Shown: positions 16,398-25,489, numbered from the stretch's first letter. The stretch: DNA of 64,000 nucleotides from SIG672 sp045580325 (GCA_045580325.1 JAZNNR010000005.1:71878-135877), one strand, 5' to 3'. Numbers and translations: made by a program. Notes: generated by a model from the sequence alone, not told the origin.

Positions 16398-18656
16398 TTA
16401 TTTCAGTTTGGTGTAAAAAGAAGTATATATCGGCTCGTATGGAATGTATTTTTCAATAGTCGAGATAGCCTCATCTGAGTCGCCGTGAGATGCGCATATC
16501 ACATAGTCGCATCGTTTTGAACATTCTATAATGAAATCTCTGAAATCTTCGTTTATCAGAGTCATATCCTTTGTATTTGAAATATACATATAGCTGTCGG
16601 TAGTACCTTTTTTATCTTCAATAAAAATAAGTGATGCGGGATTTGCGCTGTCGTGCTCGTAAATAGATACGTTTAAAAGAAAATCTCCGAAGATCAGAGA
16701 ATTTTCTCCTGCTCTGTAAAGACGCACGTCGCAGTCTGACGCCCTTGCATATCTTACCGCCGCATAGTGATAGTTTTTATCACGTCCGAGCGAAATTGGG
16801 AGTACAAAGCTTCTTATATCGGTATAGTCAACAAGGCGAGTAATAGTTGCTATATGATTATAGTGATAATCTGTAACCATATACGAGCTTATATCGACCT
16901 TTCCGACCTCTTTTGCGTAATCAATAGCGTTCTTTGCAAATGAATATGAGCCGTCAGAGCTGTCGCAAAGCATAGCCTTACCGTCGTTTATTAAGATAAT
17001 GGCGTCGTTTTCGCCCTCGGTGTAATAGAGCACCGACATTCCGCTGTGATAAGGGCACATAACAAGAGAGTTTCCTATAAAGCAGCAAAGTATAAAGGCT
17101 ATCATAGGGATATATACAAGCTCTTTGTGTTTAGAAAATCCTTTTATGAATATAGCCATAAGAGGTATAGCTATAACCATCAAAACAAAAAGAAGAGTGC
17201 AGAAGGGATAGTCAAGCCTTACCAAGTAATCACCCGAGTCTGCAAAAGACTGTGCAAATCTTACCGTAATATTCGATATAAATGAAATAATATACCCGAT
17301 AGGATACGCAAGATACTTGACGGGTGAGATAACTATCATAACGGGCAAAAGGTACATTATCAGCGTAATAAGCGGCGCAAAAAGAAGGTTTGCGAGCGGC
17401 GACACGTAAGATATGTAACCAAAGCAAAAATGGACTATCGGGAGTGTAAAAAGAACTGCCGATAGGGTTATGTTCAGAGCCGAAAGCAGAGCAAATATCG
17501 GCTTGATTTTTGTGATTTTATTTTGACGGATCCGCTCGTTTATCGGAAGTGCAACGGTAAGTATTCCGAGGGTTGAAAGAAAAGAAAGCAACATTCCGAC
17601 GTCGTATATCGCGTACGGAGATATAAGACATATCAAAAATATTGCAATAAACAGAGAAGTTACCGAATCTGCTTTTCTGCCGAAGATGAAAGAAGCGTAG
17701 GATAAAAGCAGCATAAATGCCGCGCGTATAACGGACGGAGAAAATCCTGCAAGAAAAGCATAGAATATTACAAAAAGTGTGAGAAGTATAAGCGAAAATT
17801 GCTTTTTCATACGTGCTTTGGATAAAATTATTGCAAGAAGACCAACCACTACCGAAAAGTGCATTCCGCTTATTGCAAGCATATGCGATATTCCAAGCTC
17901 TTTAAAGGCAGATGTGAACGAGTAGGGAAGCTCATCTCTGTTTCCGTAAACGAGAGCACGCGAAAGCGCACCTGCATTTTCGTTTGTGAATTTCTCTATT
18001 ATCAAGGAAATATCTTCCTGCACAGGATAAACAAGGGTGTACGGGAAAATATCTTGACTTTCTAAAACCTCGATGTTTTCAGCGTTTTCCGATGTTGCGT
18101 ACAGCAAAAATCCGTGCGAAAGGTCATATGCCTCCGATAGATTTGAATATTTACTATTAGCAGTAAGCTTCAGAGGAAGCCGTAGCGTATCACCGACTCT
18201 GTAAGTATTATAATAGTTTGACGTGAGTCTGGCTTTTATTTTGCAAGACTCTCCGTTTATCTTTGTTATCATAATCTCGTGCTCCGAATAAAACTCGGAC
18301 ATAGAGTTTACGTTTATTACAGTTATCTCGGCATCTGCGTCGACGTCTTCATATTTATCAGTTATTTCACCCAAGTTGCAGTCAAAGTTTACAAAGGAAA
18401 GTAACACTCCGAGCGCACAGGCGCATATAATAAGCAGTAAAGGAAATATGTATCTTCTCAGAAATTCTATATTTATTCTTCGTTTTACTGCGAAAAACAC
18501 AACAGATAGAATAAATAACGCAAAAAGTGATATGGCTATATATAATTTATAATCACCGCGCAAAAATCCGAGGGTAAAATAGACAGTAAGAAAGCCCGCA
18601 AGCATATAGCATAACGGGCGTTTTACAATAGAATCAGATATTTTTTTAGTAAACAT
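16398..18656 (-). CDS. comEC: ComEC/Rec2 family DNA uptake channel
   Basis: A 752-residue polytopic membrane protein that forms the channel for single-stranded DNA in natural transformation. An N-terminal hydrophobic region and an extracellular beta-rich region (about 95-210) precede the ComEC core with the family signature SHMLAISGMHFSVVVGLL. A dozen or so membrane segments follow, then a C-terminal metallo-beta-lactamase-like domain from about 525, with MLCDSSDGSY and TDYHYNHIATITRLVDY. The usual HxHxDH zinc motif is degenerate here (YHYNH), as in many Firmicute ComEC proteins. It starts 3 bases after the HU stop. No other competence genes are in the window. Confidence 0.9.
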   Translation of the reverse strand: MFTKKISDSIVKRPLCYMLAGFLTVYFTLGFLRGDYKLYIAISLFALFILSVVFFAVKRRINIEFLRRYIFPLLLIICACALGVLLSFVNFDCNLGEITDKYEDVDADAEITVINVNSMSEFYSEHEIMITKINGESCKIKARLTSNYYNTYRVGDTLRLPLKLTANSKYSNLSEAYDLSHGFLLYATSENAENIEVLESQDIFPYTLVYPVQEDISLIIEKFTNENAGALSRALVYGNRDELPYSFTSAFKELGISHMLAISGMHFSVVVGLLAIILSKARMKKQFSLILLTLFVIFYAFLAGFSPSVIRAAFMLLLSYASFIFGRKADSVTSLFIAIFLICLISPYAIYDVGMLLSFLSTLGILTVALPINERIRQNKITKIKPIFALLSALNITLSAVLFTLPIVHFCFGYISYVSPLANLLFAPLITLIMYLLPVMIVISPVKYLAYPIGYIISFISNITVRFAQSFADSGDYLVRLDYPFCTLLFVLMVIAIPLMAIFIKGFSKHKELVYIPMIAFILCCFIGNSLVMCPYHSGMSVLYYTEGENDAIILINDGKAMLCDSSDGSYSFAKNAIDYAKEVGKVDISSYMVTDYHYNHIATITRLVDYTDIRSFVLPISLGRDKNYHYAAVRYARASDCDVRLYRAGENSLIFGDFLLNVSIYEHDSANPASLIFIEDKKGTTDSYMYISNTKDMTLINEDFRDFIIECSKRCDYVICASHGDSDEAISTIEKYIPYEPIYTSFYTKLK

Positions 18657-18659
18657 TAA

Positions 18660-18938
18660 TTACTTGTTGTTTATTTTTTCGCGAAGCTTGCTAGACTGAT
18701 GGAACGAAACTATTTTGGTGTTCGAAAGCTGAATCTGTTCACCGGTAATAGGATGACGTCCGATTCTTCCGAGTCTTTCTTTAACTTCAAATGTGCCGAA
18801 ACCGGAGAGCATTATTTTTTCTCCGTCGGAAAGTGTTTTAACTACCTCGTCAAGGAATGCGTCAATTACAGCGGTAGCTTTAGCGGCAGAAACACCAGAG
18901 ACCTGCGCGGATTTAGCAATAAGATCCTTTTTTTTCAT
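18660..18938 (-). CDS. hup: HU family DNA-binding protein
   Basis: A 92-residue nucleoid protein that binds and bends DNA as a dimer. The family pattern is clear: MKKKDLIAKSAQVSGVS, the helix and turn around SGFGTFEVKERLGRIGRHP, then the DNA-intercalating arm ITGEQIQLSNTKIVSF. The tip of the arm (LSNTKIVSF) departs from the common PASKxPxF consensus. It has its own strong promoter (18995-19023) with AAAGGATG before the start, and ends 3 bases before comEC, so ComEC is probably translated from the same messenger. Confidence 0.93.
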   Translation of the reverse strand: MKKKDLIAKSAQVSGVSAAKATAVIDAFLDEVVKTLSDGEKIMLSGFGTFEVKERLGRIGRHPITGEQIQLSNTKIVSFHQSSKLREKINNK

Positions 18939-18994
18939 AGTTTTTTCTAAGTCTTTCGAAAAAGAGAAAAGACATCCTTTCTTTATTTTTTTTA

Positions 18995-19023
18995 ATTATA
19001 CCATATAACTTACTAAAAGTCAA
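18995..19023 (-). promoter_or_regulatory. promoter of hup-comEC
   Basis: Minus-strand TTGACT (19023-19018), 17-base spacer, TATAAT (19000-18995), about 57 bases before the HU start codon. Confidence 0.8.
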
Positions 19024-19077
19024 CCGTTTTTTTTATAAAAATTTGATGTTTTTATCATTTTTTGTTGATTTTTATGC

Positions 19078-19106
19078 TTGACCAAACAAATAATTAGTGT
19101 TATAAT
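19078..19106 (+). promoter_or_regulatory. promoter of the CDF transporter gene
   Basis: TTGACC (19078-19083), 17-base spacer, TATAAT (19101-19106). This places the transcript start near 19113 and rules out the more upstream ATG in the same frame as translation start. Confidence 0.8.
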
Positions 19107-19158
19107 ACATAAACACTATAGTAAACAGTTAATCGCTTTAAGGAAAACAGGTGAAAAT

Positions 19159-20328
19159 ATGCTTATAAATATTTTTATAAAAAATATAGATTCACTTTCG
19201 AAGGATGAGCGGCGTGAAAAATACGGAGTATTTTATGGTACGCTCGGAATTTTTCTGAATCTTGTTTTATTTGTAATCAAATTCTTGGCAGGGCTCATAA
19301 CAGGTGCGATCTCGGTTACAGCTGATGCATTCAACAACCTTTCGGATGCAGGATCGTCTATTATAACTCTTTTCGGCTTCAGACTCGCATCTAAAAAGCC
19401 TGACGAGGATCACCCGTTCGGACACGGAAGATCGGAATACATATCGGGATTTATAATCTCAATGCTTATTTTACTTGTCGGCTTTGAGCTTGGAAAGACC
19501 TCTGTCGAAAAGATATTCGCTCCTGTCGCAGTTGAGTTTTCTGTTGTTTCGATAGTAATTCTTATAATTTCCGTAATTATAAAGCTTTATATGGCATATT
19601 ACAATTATTTTGTAGGAAAGAAAATAAATTCAAGTGCTATGAAAGCTACTGCCACCGACTCGCTGTCCGACTCTGTTTCGACGACAGTAGTGCTTATATG
19701 TATGCTGATTTCTTATTTTACCGATTTTCATATAGATGCCTACTGCGGTCTTGCGGTATCGGGATTTATACTCTTTTCGGGTTTTCGTTCGGCAAAAGAA
19801 ACGATAAGTCCGCTTCTCGGTCAGACACCTACGCCTGAATTTGTCAGTAAAATTGAAAGTACTGTAAAAGAATGCTCTTACGTCTGCGGTATTCACGACC
19901 TTATAGTACACGATTACGGTCCGGGTCGAAGAATGATCTCCCTTCACGCAGAAGTGCCCTCTGACTCAAACCTTCTCGAAGTACACGATGCGATAGATAA
20001 CATCGAAAAAATACTGCGCGATACCCTTAACTGTGATGCGGTAATACATATGGATCCTGTTGAGCAGGGAAACTCTGTTGTATCGGAAACACGTGAAAAA
20101 GTAGAAAAAACGATAAAAAATATTGATGAGCGCATAACGATACACGATTTTCGTATGGTTGTCGGAAATACGCATACAAATCTCATTTTTGATGCTGTAA
20201 TTCCGTATGATATAAAGATGTCAGATACCGAAATAAAGAATCTTATATCAGAAAAAATAAACGAAATTGACAGCCATTATAACACGGTTATAGAGATTGA
20301 CAGACCGTTTGTAAACTCAAATTCTTAA
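19159..20328 (+). CDS. cation diffusion facilitator (CDF) family transporter
   Basis: Proton-coupled divalent metal exporter of the cytoplasmic membrane. Six transmembrane segments occupy roughly the first 200 residues. Metal-site motifs are visible in TADAFNNLSDAGSSII (segment II, xxxxD) and HPFGHGRSEYISG, with TDSLSDS in segment V. The C-terminal 180 residues form the cytoplasmic dimerisation domain, extended here by a second MDPVEQ...HDFRMV segment typical of longer Clostridial members. The frame is open from 19078, but that ATG lies inside the promoter. ATG 19159 follows AGGTG at a good distance and gives 389 residues. The substrate (Zn, Mn, Fe or Co) cannot be told by eye. Confidence 0.9.
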   Translation: MLINIFIKNIDSLSKDERREKYGVFYGTLGIFLNLVLFVIKFLAGLITGAISVTADAFNNLSDAGSSIITLFGFRLASKKPDEDHPFGHGRSEYISGFIISMLILLVGFELGKTSVEKIFAPVAVEFSVVSIVILIISVIIKLYMAYYNYFVGKKINSSAMKATATDSLSDSVSTTVVLICMLISYFTDFHIDAYCGLAVSGFILFSGFRSAKETISPLLGQTPTPEFVSKIESTVKECSYVCGIHDLIVHDYGPGRRMISLHAEVPSDSNLLEVHDAIDNIEKILRDTLNCDAVIHMDPVEQGNSVVSETREKVEKTIKNIDERITIHDFRMVVGNTHTNLIFDAVIPYDIKMSDTEIKNLISEKINEIDSHYNTVIEIDRPFVNSNS

Positions 20329-20346
20329 ACAGTCAGGAGAATATAA

Positions 20347-20964
20347 ATGAAAGTACTTATGTTAAACGGAAGTCCTCGCGTAAACGGTAATACTGCAAGA
20401 GCGCTTTCAGAGCTTGAAAAGACGTTTGAGCTCGAGGGAGTGGAAACAGAAACGGTGCAGATAGGAAACAAGGATATCCGAGGCTGTGTATCCTGTTTTT
20501 CCTGCTATAAAACAGGAAAATGTGCGATCGACGATATTGTTAACGAGCTTGCCAAAAAATTCGAGGAATGCGACGGACTCATCGTTGCAAGTCCTGTATA
20601 CTACGCATCTCCAAACGGAACGCTTCTCTCCTGTCTTGACAGACTTTTTTACAGCACACACTTTGATAAGCGTATGAAGGTAGGAGCAAGTATAGCCGTT
20701 GCAAGACGAGGCGGCTGCTCGGCAACCTTTGACGTGCTCAATAAATATTTCACGATAAGCGGTATGCCGATAGCTTCAAGTCAGTATTGGAACAGCGTTC
20801 ACGGGGCAAAGCCGGGACAGGCGCAGGAGGACCTTGAGGGACTTCAGACAATGCGTACCCTTGCAAGAAATATGACTTTTCTTATGAAAAGTATCGCTCT
20901 CGGTAAAAAAGAGTTCGGATTGCCGATACAGGAAGCAAAGACGCCGACGAATTTTATCAGATGA
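20347..20964 (+). CDS. NADPH-dependent FMN reductase-like iron-sulfur flavoprotein
   Basis: Flavodoxin-fold protein of 205 residues. The FMN phosphate loop LNGSPRVNGNTARAL is at the N-terminus and SPVYYASPNGTLLS contacts the flavin. Four cysteines, at about 47, 50, 53 and 59 (GCVSCFSCYKTGKC), form the CX2CX2CX5C pattern of iron-sulfur flavoproteins, so a [4Fe-4S] cluster is likely in addition to FMN. The natural substrate is unknown; these proteins usually act in oxidative-stress or electron-transfer roles in anaerobes. It follows the CDF gene by 18 bases with a CAGGAGA ribosome binding site and shares its terminator. Confidence 0.85.
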   Translation: MKVLMLNGSPRVNGNTARALSELEKTFELEGVETETVQIGNKDIRGCVSCFSCYKTGKCAIDDIVNELAKKFEECDGLIVASPVYYASPNGTLLSCLDRLFYSTHFDKRMKVGASIAVARRGGCSATFDVLNKYFTISGMPIASSQYWNSVHGAKPGQAQEDLEGLQTMRTLARNMTFLMKSIALGKKEFGLPIQEAKTPTNFIR

Positions 20965-20968
20965 ATAT

Positions 20969-21000
20969 AAAAAGGTGTAGCGATTTAGCTACACCTTTTT
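20969..21000. terminator. terminator shared by convergent genes
   Basis: AAAAGGTGTAGC and GCTACACCTTTT form a 12-bp stem around GATTTA with A and T runs on both sides. It lies 4 bases after the flavoprotein stop and 5 bases before the end of the convergent AraC-type gene. Confidence 0.85.
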
Positions 21001-21005
21001 GTGAA

Positions 21006-21953
21006 TTATAATCTATACTTTTTAGGACTTACACCGTACTTTTTATTAAAAATTCTGTGAAAATAGCTTTTGTTTTCATAACCGACAGCGAGCGCGATAT
21101 CCTCGACAGAGAGAAATGTATTTTTCAGCAGAAACGCCGCTTGGGAAAGGCGCTTTTCCTGCAAGTGCTCGGTGAAGGTTTTGCCCGTGCGGTTCCTTAT
21201 TTCGTGGCTGAGCCAATAAAAATCATAATGTAAAAGCTTCGCCGCTTCGGTAAGACTTGCGTTTTTGTAATTTTCCTCAATGTACCTGAAAATATCTATT
21301 ATCGCGTTGTCCTCACGGGACTCGTATGAGAGCTTATCGGTATGGTTAAGAAGCTGCATAAAGAGAAGACCCATAGTGATCTGATTGATATTTCGCTTGT
21401 TTGTTGTGTTACTGATGAGCGTCCAAATAAGGTTCTCAATGAGATTTTGAACGGGTAAAACTCCCGCAACCTTGAAATGTAAATATCTTTGATTTTCATT
21501 CTCAAAGAGGGAAGAGAGAAGAAAGTTTTTTATAGGTGTTTCTTCTGCGCCGAGCATCTCAAGAGTCTTATCAAAAAAAGCAGGCTGAATGATAAAGTTT
21601 ACCGCTATATCCTTTTCGCCTGCGGGTAGAATTTCCTGCCGTGCATTCTGACCGAGAAAGAGTAGCTCACCCTCTCTGAGTATCAGCTTTTTGCCGTTTA
21701 TAATATGCGTTGTTTCGCCCGAACACATATATACAGCCTCAATAAAATCGTGAGTGTGCTCGGGAAAGTGAACAAAACGGGTGTGTGTTCTCGCACGTAT
21801 AAGCTTGCCCTCGGAGAGAAGCTTTTTTGAGCGGATAACACGGCCGCCGTGAGTTGTATAAATGCTTTTATCCACGCTGTCTGCGCCGTTCAGTATGGCC
21901 ATCTCTTCATCTGTTATAGGAATAAGCTTTTCAAGTATCTCCTGTCTGATCAT
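21006..21953 (-). CDS. AraC family regulator, probably of the rhamnose genes
   Basis: A 315-residue transcription factor. The N-terminal cupin-type sensor domain carries FPEHTHDFIEAVYMCSG. The C-terminal AraC DNA-binding domain has two helix-turn-helix motifs (SLTEAAKLLHYDFYWL and SVEDIALAVGYENKSYFHR) and ends FNKKYGVSPKKYRL. The frame is open up to 22079, but the ATG at 21953 is preceded by GAGGTGA and lies correctly downstream of a promoter at 21970-21998. It is divergent from rhaB-rhaA-rhaD, so it most likely activates them with L-rhamnose; this is an inference from position. Confidence 0.88.
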   Translation of the reverse strand: MIRQEILEKLIPITDEEMAILNGADSVDKSIYTTHGGRVIRSKKLLSEGKLIRARTHTRFVHFPEHTHDFIEAVYMCSGETTHIINGKKLILREGELLFLGQNARQEILPAGEKDIAVNFIIQPAFFDKTLEMLGAEETPIKNFLLSSLFENENQRYLHFKVAGVLPVQNLIENLIWTLISNTTNKRNINQITMGLLFMQLLNHTDKLSYESREDNAIIDIFRYIEENYKNASLTEAAKLLHYDFYWLSHEIRNRTGKTFTEHLQEKRLSQAAFLLKNTFLSVEDIALAVGYENKSYFHRIFNKKYGVSPKKYRL

Positions 21954-21969
21954 AGAATCACCTCGTCTG

Positions 21970-21998
21970 ATTTTAACATAAAATAAGAAAAAAATCAA
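21970..21998 (-). promoter_or_regulatory. promoter of the AraC-type regulator
   Basis: Minus-strand TTGATT (21998-21993), 17-base spacer, TAAAAT (21975-21970), just upstream of GAGGTGA and ATG 21953. The leader would be only about ten bases, which is short. Confidence 0.6.
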
Positions 21999-22007
21999 TA
22001 CAAATAA

Positions 22008-22034
22008 GGACACTTTTTTAAACAAATAGTGTTC
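22008..22034. promoter_or_regulatory. possible operator between araC-type gene and rhaB
   Basis: GGACACT (22008-22014) and AGTGTTC (22028-22034) form an inverted repeat with one mismatch, centred in the divergent promoter region. It is a candidate binding site for the adjacent regulator. AraC proteins often bind direct repeats, so the assignment is tentative. Confidence 0.35.
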
Positions 22035-22094
22035 TTTTATTTTTATATTCATTATGATATTATTATTATGGATCAACACAAAAGGAGAGAAATC

Positions 22095-23384
22095 TTGAAA
22101 TACTACTTAGCAATTGATATAGGAGCGTCCTCGGGAAGACATATTATCGGTTGGAATGAGGACAGAAAGATCAACACAAAAGAGGTCTTTCGCTTTCCGA
22201 ACGGAGTGAAAAAGGAAAGTGGACATCTCGTATGGGATATTGAAGCGCTCTATAGTAGCGTTCTTGAGGGAATTAAAGAAGCATTTTGTCTTTATCCAAA
22301 AATTGAGAGCCTTTCAATAGATACGTGGGGCGTGGATTACGTTTTACTTCGTGATGATAAGGAAATTTTGCCCGTCTATGCCTACCGCGATCAAAGAACC
22401 GAAGCGGTAATACCGAAAGTACACGAAATTATCCCTTTTTCCGAACAATATCGAAGAGTTGGCTGTCAGTTTCAGCCGTTTAACTCGATCTATCAGCTGT
22501 ATGACGATAAGCTGAACTCACGTCTTGATATTGCGACAGATATGCTTATGATCCCCGAATATCTGATGTGGAAGCTTTGCGGTATTAAGGCACGAGAATA
22601 TACTAATGCCACCACGAGCGGTATGGTAAACGGTGAGTTTGATATGGAAATGGTGAGAAAGCTCGGATATCCTGAGCACCTCTTTCCGAAGCTCTCACAG
22701 CCAGGGCAAATTTTAGGCGATCTGCTCCCCGAAATTTCACAGACTGTCGGCGGAAACTGTAAGGTCGTGCTCTGTGCAACTCACGATACGGGATCTGCAG
22801 TTGAGGGTATCCCGATGGACGAAAATCAGCTCTATATTTCCTCGGGTACGTGGTCGCTCCTAGGTGTTAAAACCGAGAAACCTATTACCGACGAGGGAAG
22901 CGAAAGAGCCAACTACTCTAACGAGGGCGGTGTCGGATATAACCGTTATCAGAAAAATATTATGGGTATGTGGCTGATAAACGAATTAAAGAAAGAGCTT
23001 TGTCCCGAAGCCTCCTTTTCCGAAATTGTCGAAATGGCGCAGGAGAGCACGTGTGAAGTCTTAGTCGATGCAAATGCAAATGATTTTTTAGCCCCTGCGA
23101 GTATGAAATCAGCCTTTGACAATGCGGCGAGCGGATTTAGCAGCATCGGTGATTACTTCCGTTGTGCATACCGCAGCCTTGCTTATAGCTACAAACAGGC
23201 AATAGAAGAACTTGAAGCAAATACGACTTGTAAATACAGCAAAATATATATTGTCGGCGGCGGTGCTAAAAACACCTTCCTTAACCGCCTGACCGAAGAG
23301 ATCACAGGCAAAGAGGTAATTGCATTACCTATCGAAGCAACCGCTCTCGGAAATCTTAAAATACAAATGGAGATAAAGGTATGA
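22095..23384 (+). CDS. rhaB: rhamnulokinase, shorter C-terminus than usual
   Basis: Phosphorylates L-rhamnulose at O1 with ATP. A FGGY-type sugar kinase: N-terminal YLAIDIGASSGRHIIGW, then SIDTWGVDYVLL, the central CATHDTGSAVEGIP, and the ATP-binding IYIVGGGAKNTFLNRL. Translation most likely starts at TTG 22095, six bases after AAAGGAGAG. The ATG at 22068 lies upstream of that ribosome binding site. The protein has 429 residues, about 40-60 fewer than typical rhamnulokinases. It stops soon after the conserved EATALGN motif, where family members continue with another helix. The stop overlaps the rhaA start (ATGA). Confidence 0.9.
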   Translation: MKYYLAIDIGASSGRHIIGWNEDRKINTKEVFRFPNGVKKESGHLVWDIEALYSSVLEGIKEAFCLYPKIESLSIDTWGVDYVLLRDDKEILPVYAYRDQRTEAVIPKVHEIIPFSEQYRRVGCQFQPFNSIYQLYDDKLNSRLDIATDMLMIPEYLMWKLCGIKAREYTNATTSGMVNGEFDMEMVRKLGYPEHLFPKLSQPGQILGDLLPEISQTVGGNCKVVLCATHDTGSAVEGIPMDENQLYISSGTWSLLGVKTEKPITDEGSERANYSNEGGVGYNRYQKNIMGMWLINELKKELCPEASFSEIVEMAQESTCEVLVDANANDFLAPASMKSAFDNAASGFSSIGDYFRCAYRSLAYSYKQAIEELEANTTCKYSKIYIVGGGAKNTFLNRLTEEITGKEVIALPIEATALGNLKIQMEIKV

Positions 23385-24616
23385 GTTATAATGAAGCAAA
23401 GAAAAAGTATGCCGAGTATGGCATAGACACAGAAAAAGCTATTGAAAAACTTAAAAACGTTAGCATTTCGGTTCATTGTTGGCAGGGCGATGACGTTATC
23501 GGCTTTGACAGCCGCGAGAGCCTTTCGGGCGGTATTCAGACAACAGGGAATTATCCGGGTAGAGCAACTACTCCCGAAGAGCTTATGGCTGACTACGATA
23601 AGGCATTTTCTCTTATTCCAGGCAAAAAGAAGCTGAATCTACACGCATCTTACGCTATTTTTGAGAAAGGCGAGGAGGTAGGCAGAGATAAGATCGAGCC
23701 GAAGCACTTTGCAAAATGGGTGGAATTTGCCAAGGAAAGAGGTATGGGCATTGATTTTAACCCCACCTTCTTCTCACATCCTATGGTAAAGGACGGACTT
23801 ACTCTTTCTTCCCCCGATGACGAGGTCCGCAAATACTGGATCGAGCACGGCAAGGCTTGTCTTAAAATAGCAGAATATTTCGCTACCGAAACAGGCATTC
23901 CCACGGTAATGAACATATGGATTCCCGACGGATATAAGGATATTCCCGCTGACAGACTTTCTCCGAGAGCAAGATTCAAGGCGGCGCTTGACGAAATTCT
24001 TGATACACCATACGACAAGAGCAAGGTTTACGTTACACTCGAAAGCAAGGTGTTCGGTATCGGAGTTGAGAGTTATACCGTAGGATCGGCAGAATTCTGT
24101 CTTTCATACTCAGATTACAAGGGCATAACACCCCTTATGGACAACGGACATTACCATCCCACCGAGGTTGTAAGCGATAAGATCTCATCACTTCTTCTCT
24201 TTAATGAAAAAATCGCGCTCCACGTAACACGTGCAGTGCGTTGGGATAGCGACCACGTTGTTATATTTGACGACGAAACCAAGGAGATTGCCAAGGAGAT
24301 CGTGAGAAACGATGCGCTTGACCGCGTATTTATCGCAACCGATTATTTCGATGCCTCTATCAACAGAATCTCCGCTTGGGTAACCGGTGTACGAAACGTT
24401 CAAAAGGCGCTTCTCTTCGCAATTCTTCAGCCTGAGGAGCAGTTGAAGGAACTCCAGAATGAAGGCAATTTCACAGAAATTATGTACATTCAGGAAGAAA
24501 TGAAAACTATGCCTTTCGGCGATATTTGGGAAGAATTTTTATCACGCGAGGGCGTTCCTGCGAACTATCTTGCTCCTATAAAGGAATACGAAAGAGAGGT
24601 TTTAAATAAAAGATGA
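23381..24616 (+). CDS. rhaA: L-rhamnose isomerase
   Basis: Converts L-rhamnose to L-rhamnulose, the first step of the pathway, in the cytoplasm and with divalent metal. Family-typical segments are VSIHCWQGDDVIGFD at the N-terminus, NLHASYAIFE, GMGIDFNPTFFSHPM, MNIWIPDGYKD, the metal-site region MDNGHYHPTEVVSDKIS and LFNEKIALHVTRAVRWDSDHVV. The length of 411 is close to the usual 415-420. It overlaps rhaB by 4 bases at its start and rhaD by 4 bases at its end (ATGA both times), showing translational coupling. Confidence 0.96.
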   Translation: MSYNEAKKKYAEYGIDTEKAIEKLKNVSISVHCWQGDDVIGFDSRESLSGGIQTTGNYPGRATTPEELMADYDKAFSLIPGKKKLNLHASYAIFEKGEEVGRDKIEPKHFAKWVEFAKERGMGIDFNPTFFSHPMVKDGLTLSSPDDEVRKYWIEHGKACLKIAEYFATETGIPTVMNIWIPDGYKDIPADRLSPRARFKAALDEILDTPYDKSKVYVTLESKVFGIGVESYTVGSAEFCLSYSDYKGITPLMDNGHYHPTEVVSDKISSLLLFNEKIALHVTRAVRWDSDHVVIFDDETKEIAKEIVRNDALDRVFIATDYFDASINRISAWVTGVRNVQKALLFAILQPEEQLKELQNEGNFTEIMYIQEEMKTMPFGDIWEEFLSREGVPANYLAPIKEYEREVLNKR

Positions 24617-25428
24617 AGGATATAATTACAGCCCCCTTTCTCACAGAAATGAGAAAGACCTGCGCAAATATGTACCGACTCGGCTGGGACGAGCGTAACG
24701 GCGGAAATATCAGCTATATGCTTGACGAAAAGGAAGTGGCCGAGTATCTCGATATAAATAACGTTATTCGTACGATAGCGCTCGGATTTGACGCAAGTAT
24801 TCTTGCAGGCAGGATCTTCATAGTAACGGGTACAGGCAAATATTTTAAGAACGTCGAGGATGATCCCGAAACCAACCTCGGAATCTTCCGTATTGCCAAG
24901 GACGGCAAAGCAGCTGAGCTTCTTTGGGGTTATAAAGACGGCGGACGCTTTACAAGCGAGCTTCCCGCACATCTTATGAGCCATATCGCGCGACTTTCAG
25001 TCGATCCCGAAAACCGTGTCGTTATGCATTCTCACCCGACCAACACTCTTGCTATGAACTACGTTCACGAGCTTGACGAAAAGAAATTCACTCATACTCT
25101 TTGGGAAATGTGTACCGAATGTATAGTCGTATTTCCCGACGGTGTCGGCGTGCTTCCTTGGATGCTTTGCGGAACAAACGAGATCGGCGAAGCAACTGCA
25201 AACAAAATGAAGGAATTTCGCCTTGTGGTCTGGGGAATGCACGGTATATATGCCGCAGGTAAGACTATGGACGAGACCTTCGGTCTTATCGAAACTGTAG
25301 AAAAGGCTGCGAACATCTATATGCTCACCGCACACCTTCCTCGTATAAACACAATTAAGGACGAGGAAATGGTCCGTCTTGCTAAGTTTTTCGGTGTGAA
25401 TTACAGAAAAGACTTTCTTGATCTCTGA
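24613..25428 (+). CDS. rhaD: rhamnulose-1-phosphate aldolase
   Basis: Class II zinc aldolase that cleaves L-rhamnulose 1-phosphate to dihydroxyacetone phosphate and L-lactaldehyde. N-terminal RLGWDERNGGNISYM and VTGTGKYF contact the phosphate. The zinc histidines are seen in VVMHSHPTNTLAMNYVHE and in LVVWGMHGIYAAGKT. The length of 271 is standard. It is the last gene of the rhaBAD operon and completes the pathway from L-rhamnose. No rhamnose transporter or lactaldehyde reductase is in the window. Confidence 0.96.
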   Translation: MKDIITAPFLTEMRKTCANMYRLGWDERNGGNISYMLDEKEVAEYLDINNVIRTIALGFDASILAGRIFIVTGTGKYFKNVEDDPETNLGIFRIAKDGKAAELLWGYKDGGRFTSELPAHLMSHIARLSVDPENRVVMHSHPTNTLAMNYVHELDEKKFTHTLWEMCTECIVVFPDGVGVLPWMLCGTNEIGEATANKMKEFRLVVWGMHGIYAAGKTMDETFGLIETVEKAANIYMLTAHLPRINTIKDEEMVRLAKFFGVNYRKDFLDL

Positions 25429-25440
25429 TACTACAAAATA

Positions 25441-25474
25441 AAAATGCGCCCGTAGATATTTTTTCTACGGGCGC
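25441..25474 (-). terminator. terminator between rhaD and the convergent isomerase gene
   Basis: GCGCCCGTAGA (25446-25456) pairs with TCTACGGGCGC (25464-25474), an 11-bp GC-rich stem. On the minus strand it is followed by ATTTTTATTTT, so it best serves the isomerase gene; the plus-strand side has a weaker T tract. Confidence 0.8.
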
Positions 25475-25489
25475 TGCTTGTTATATAAA

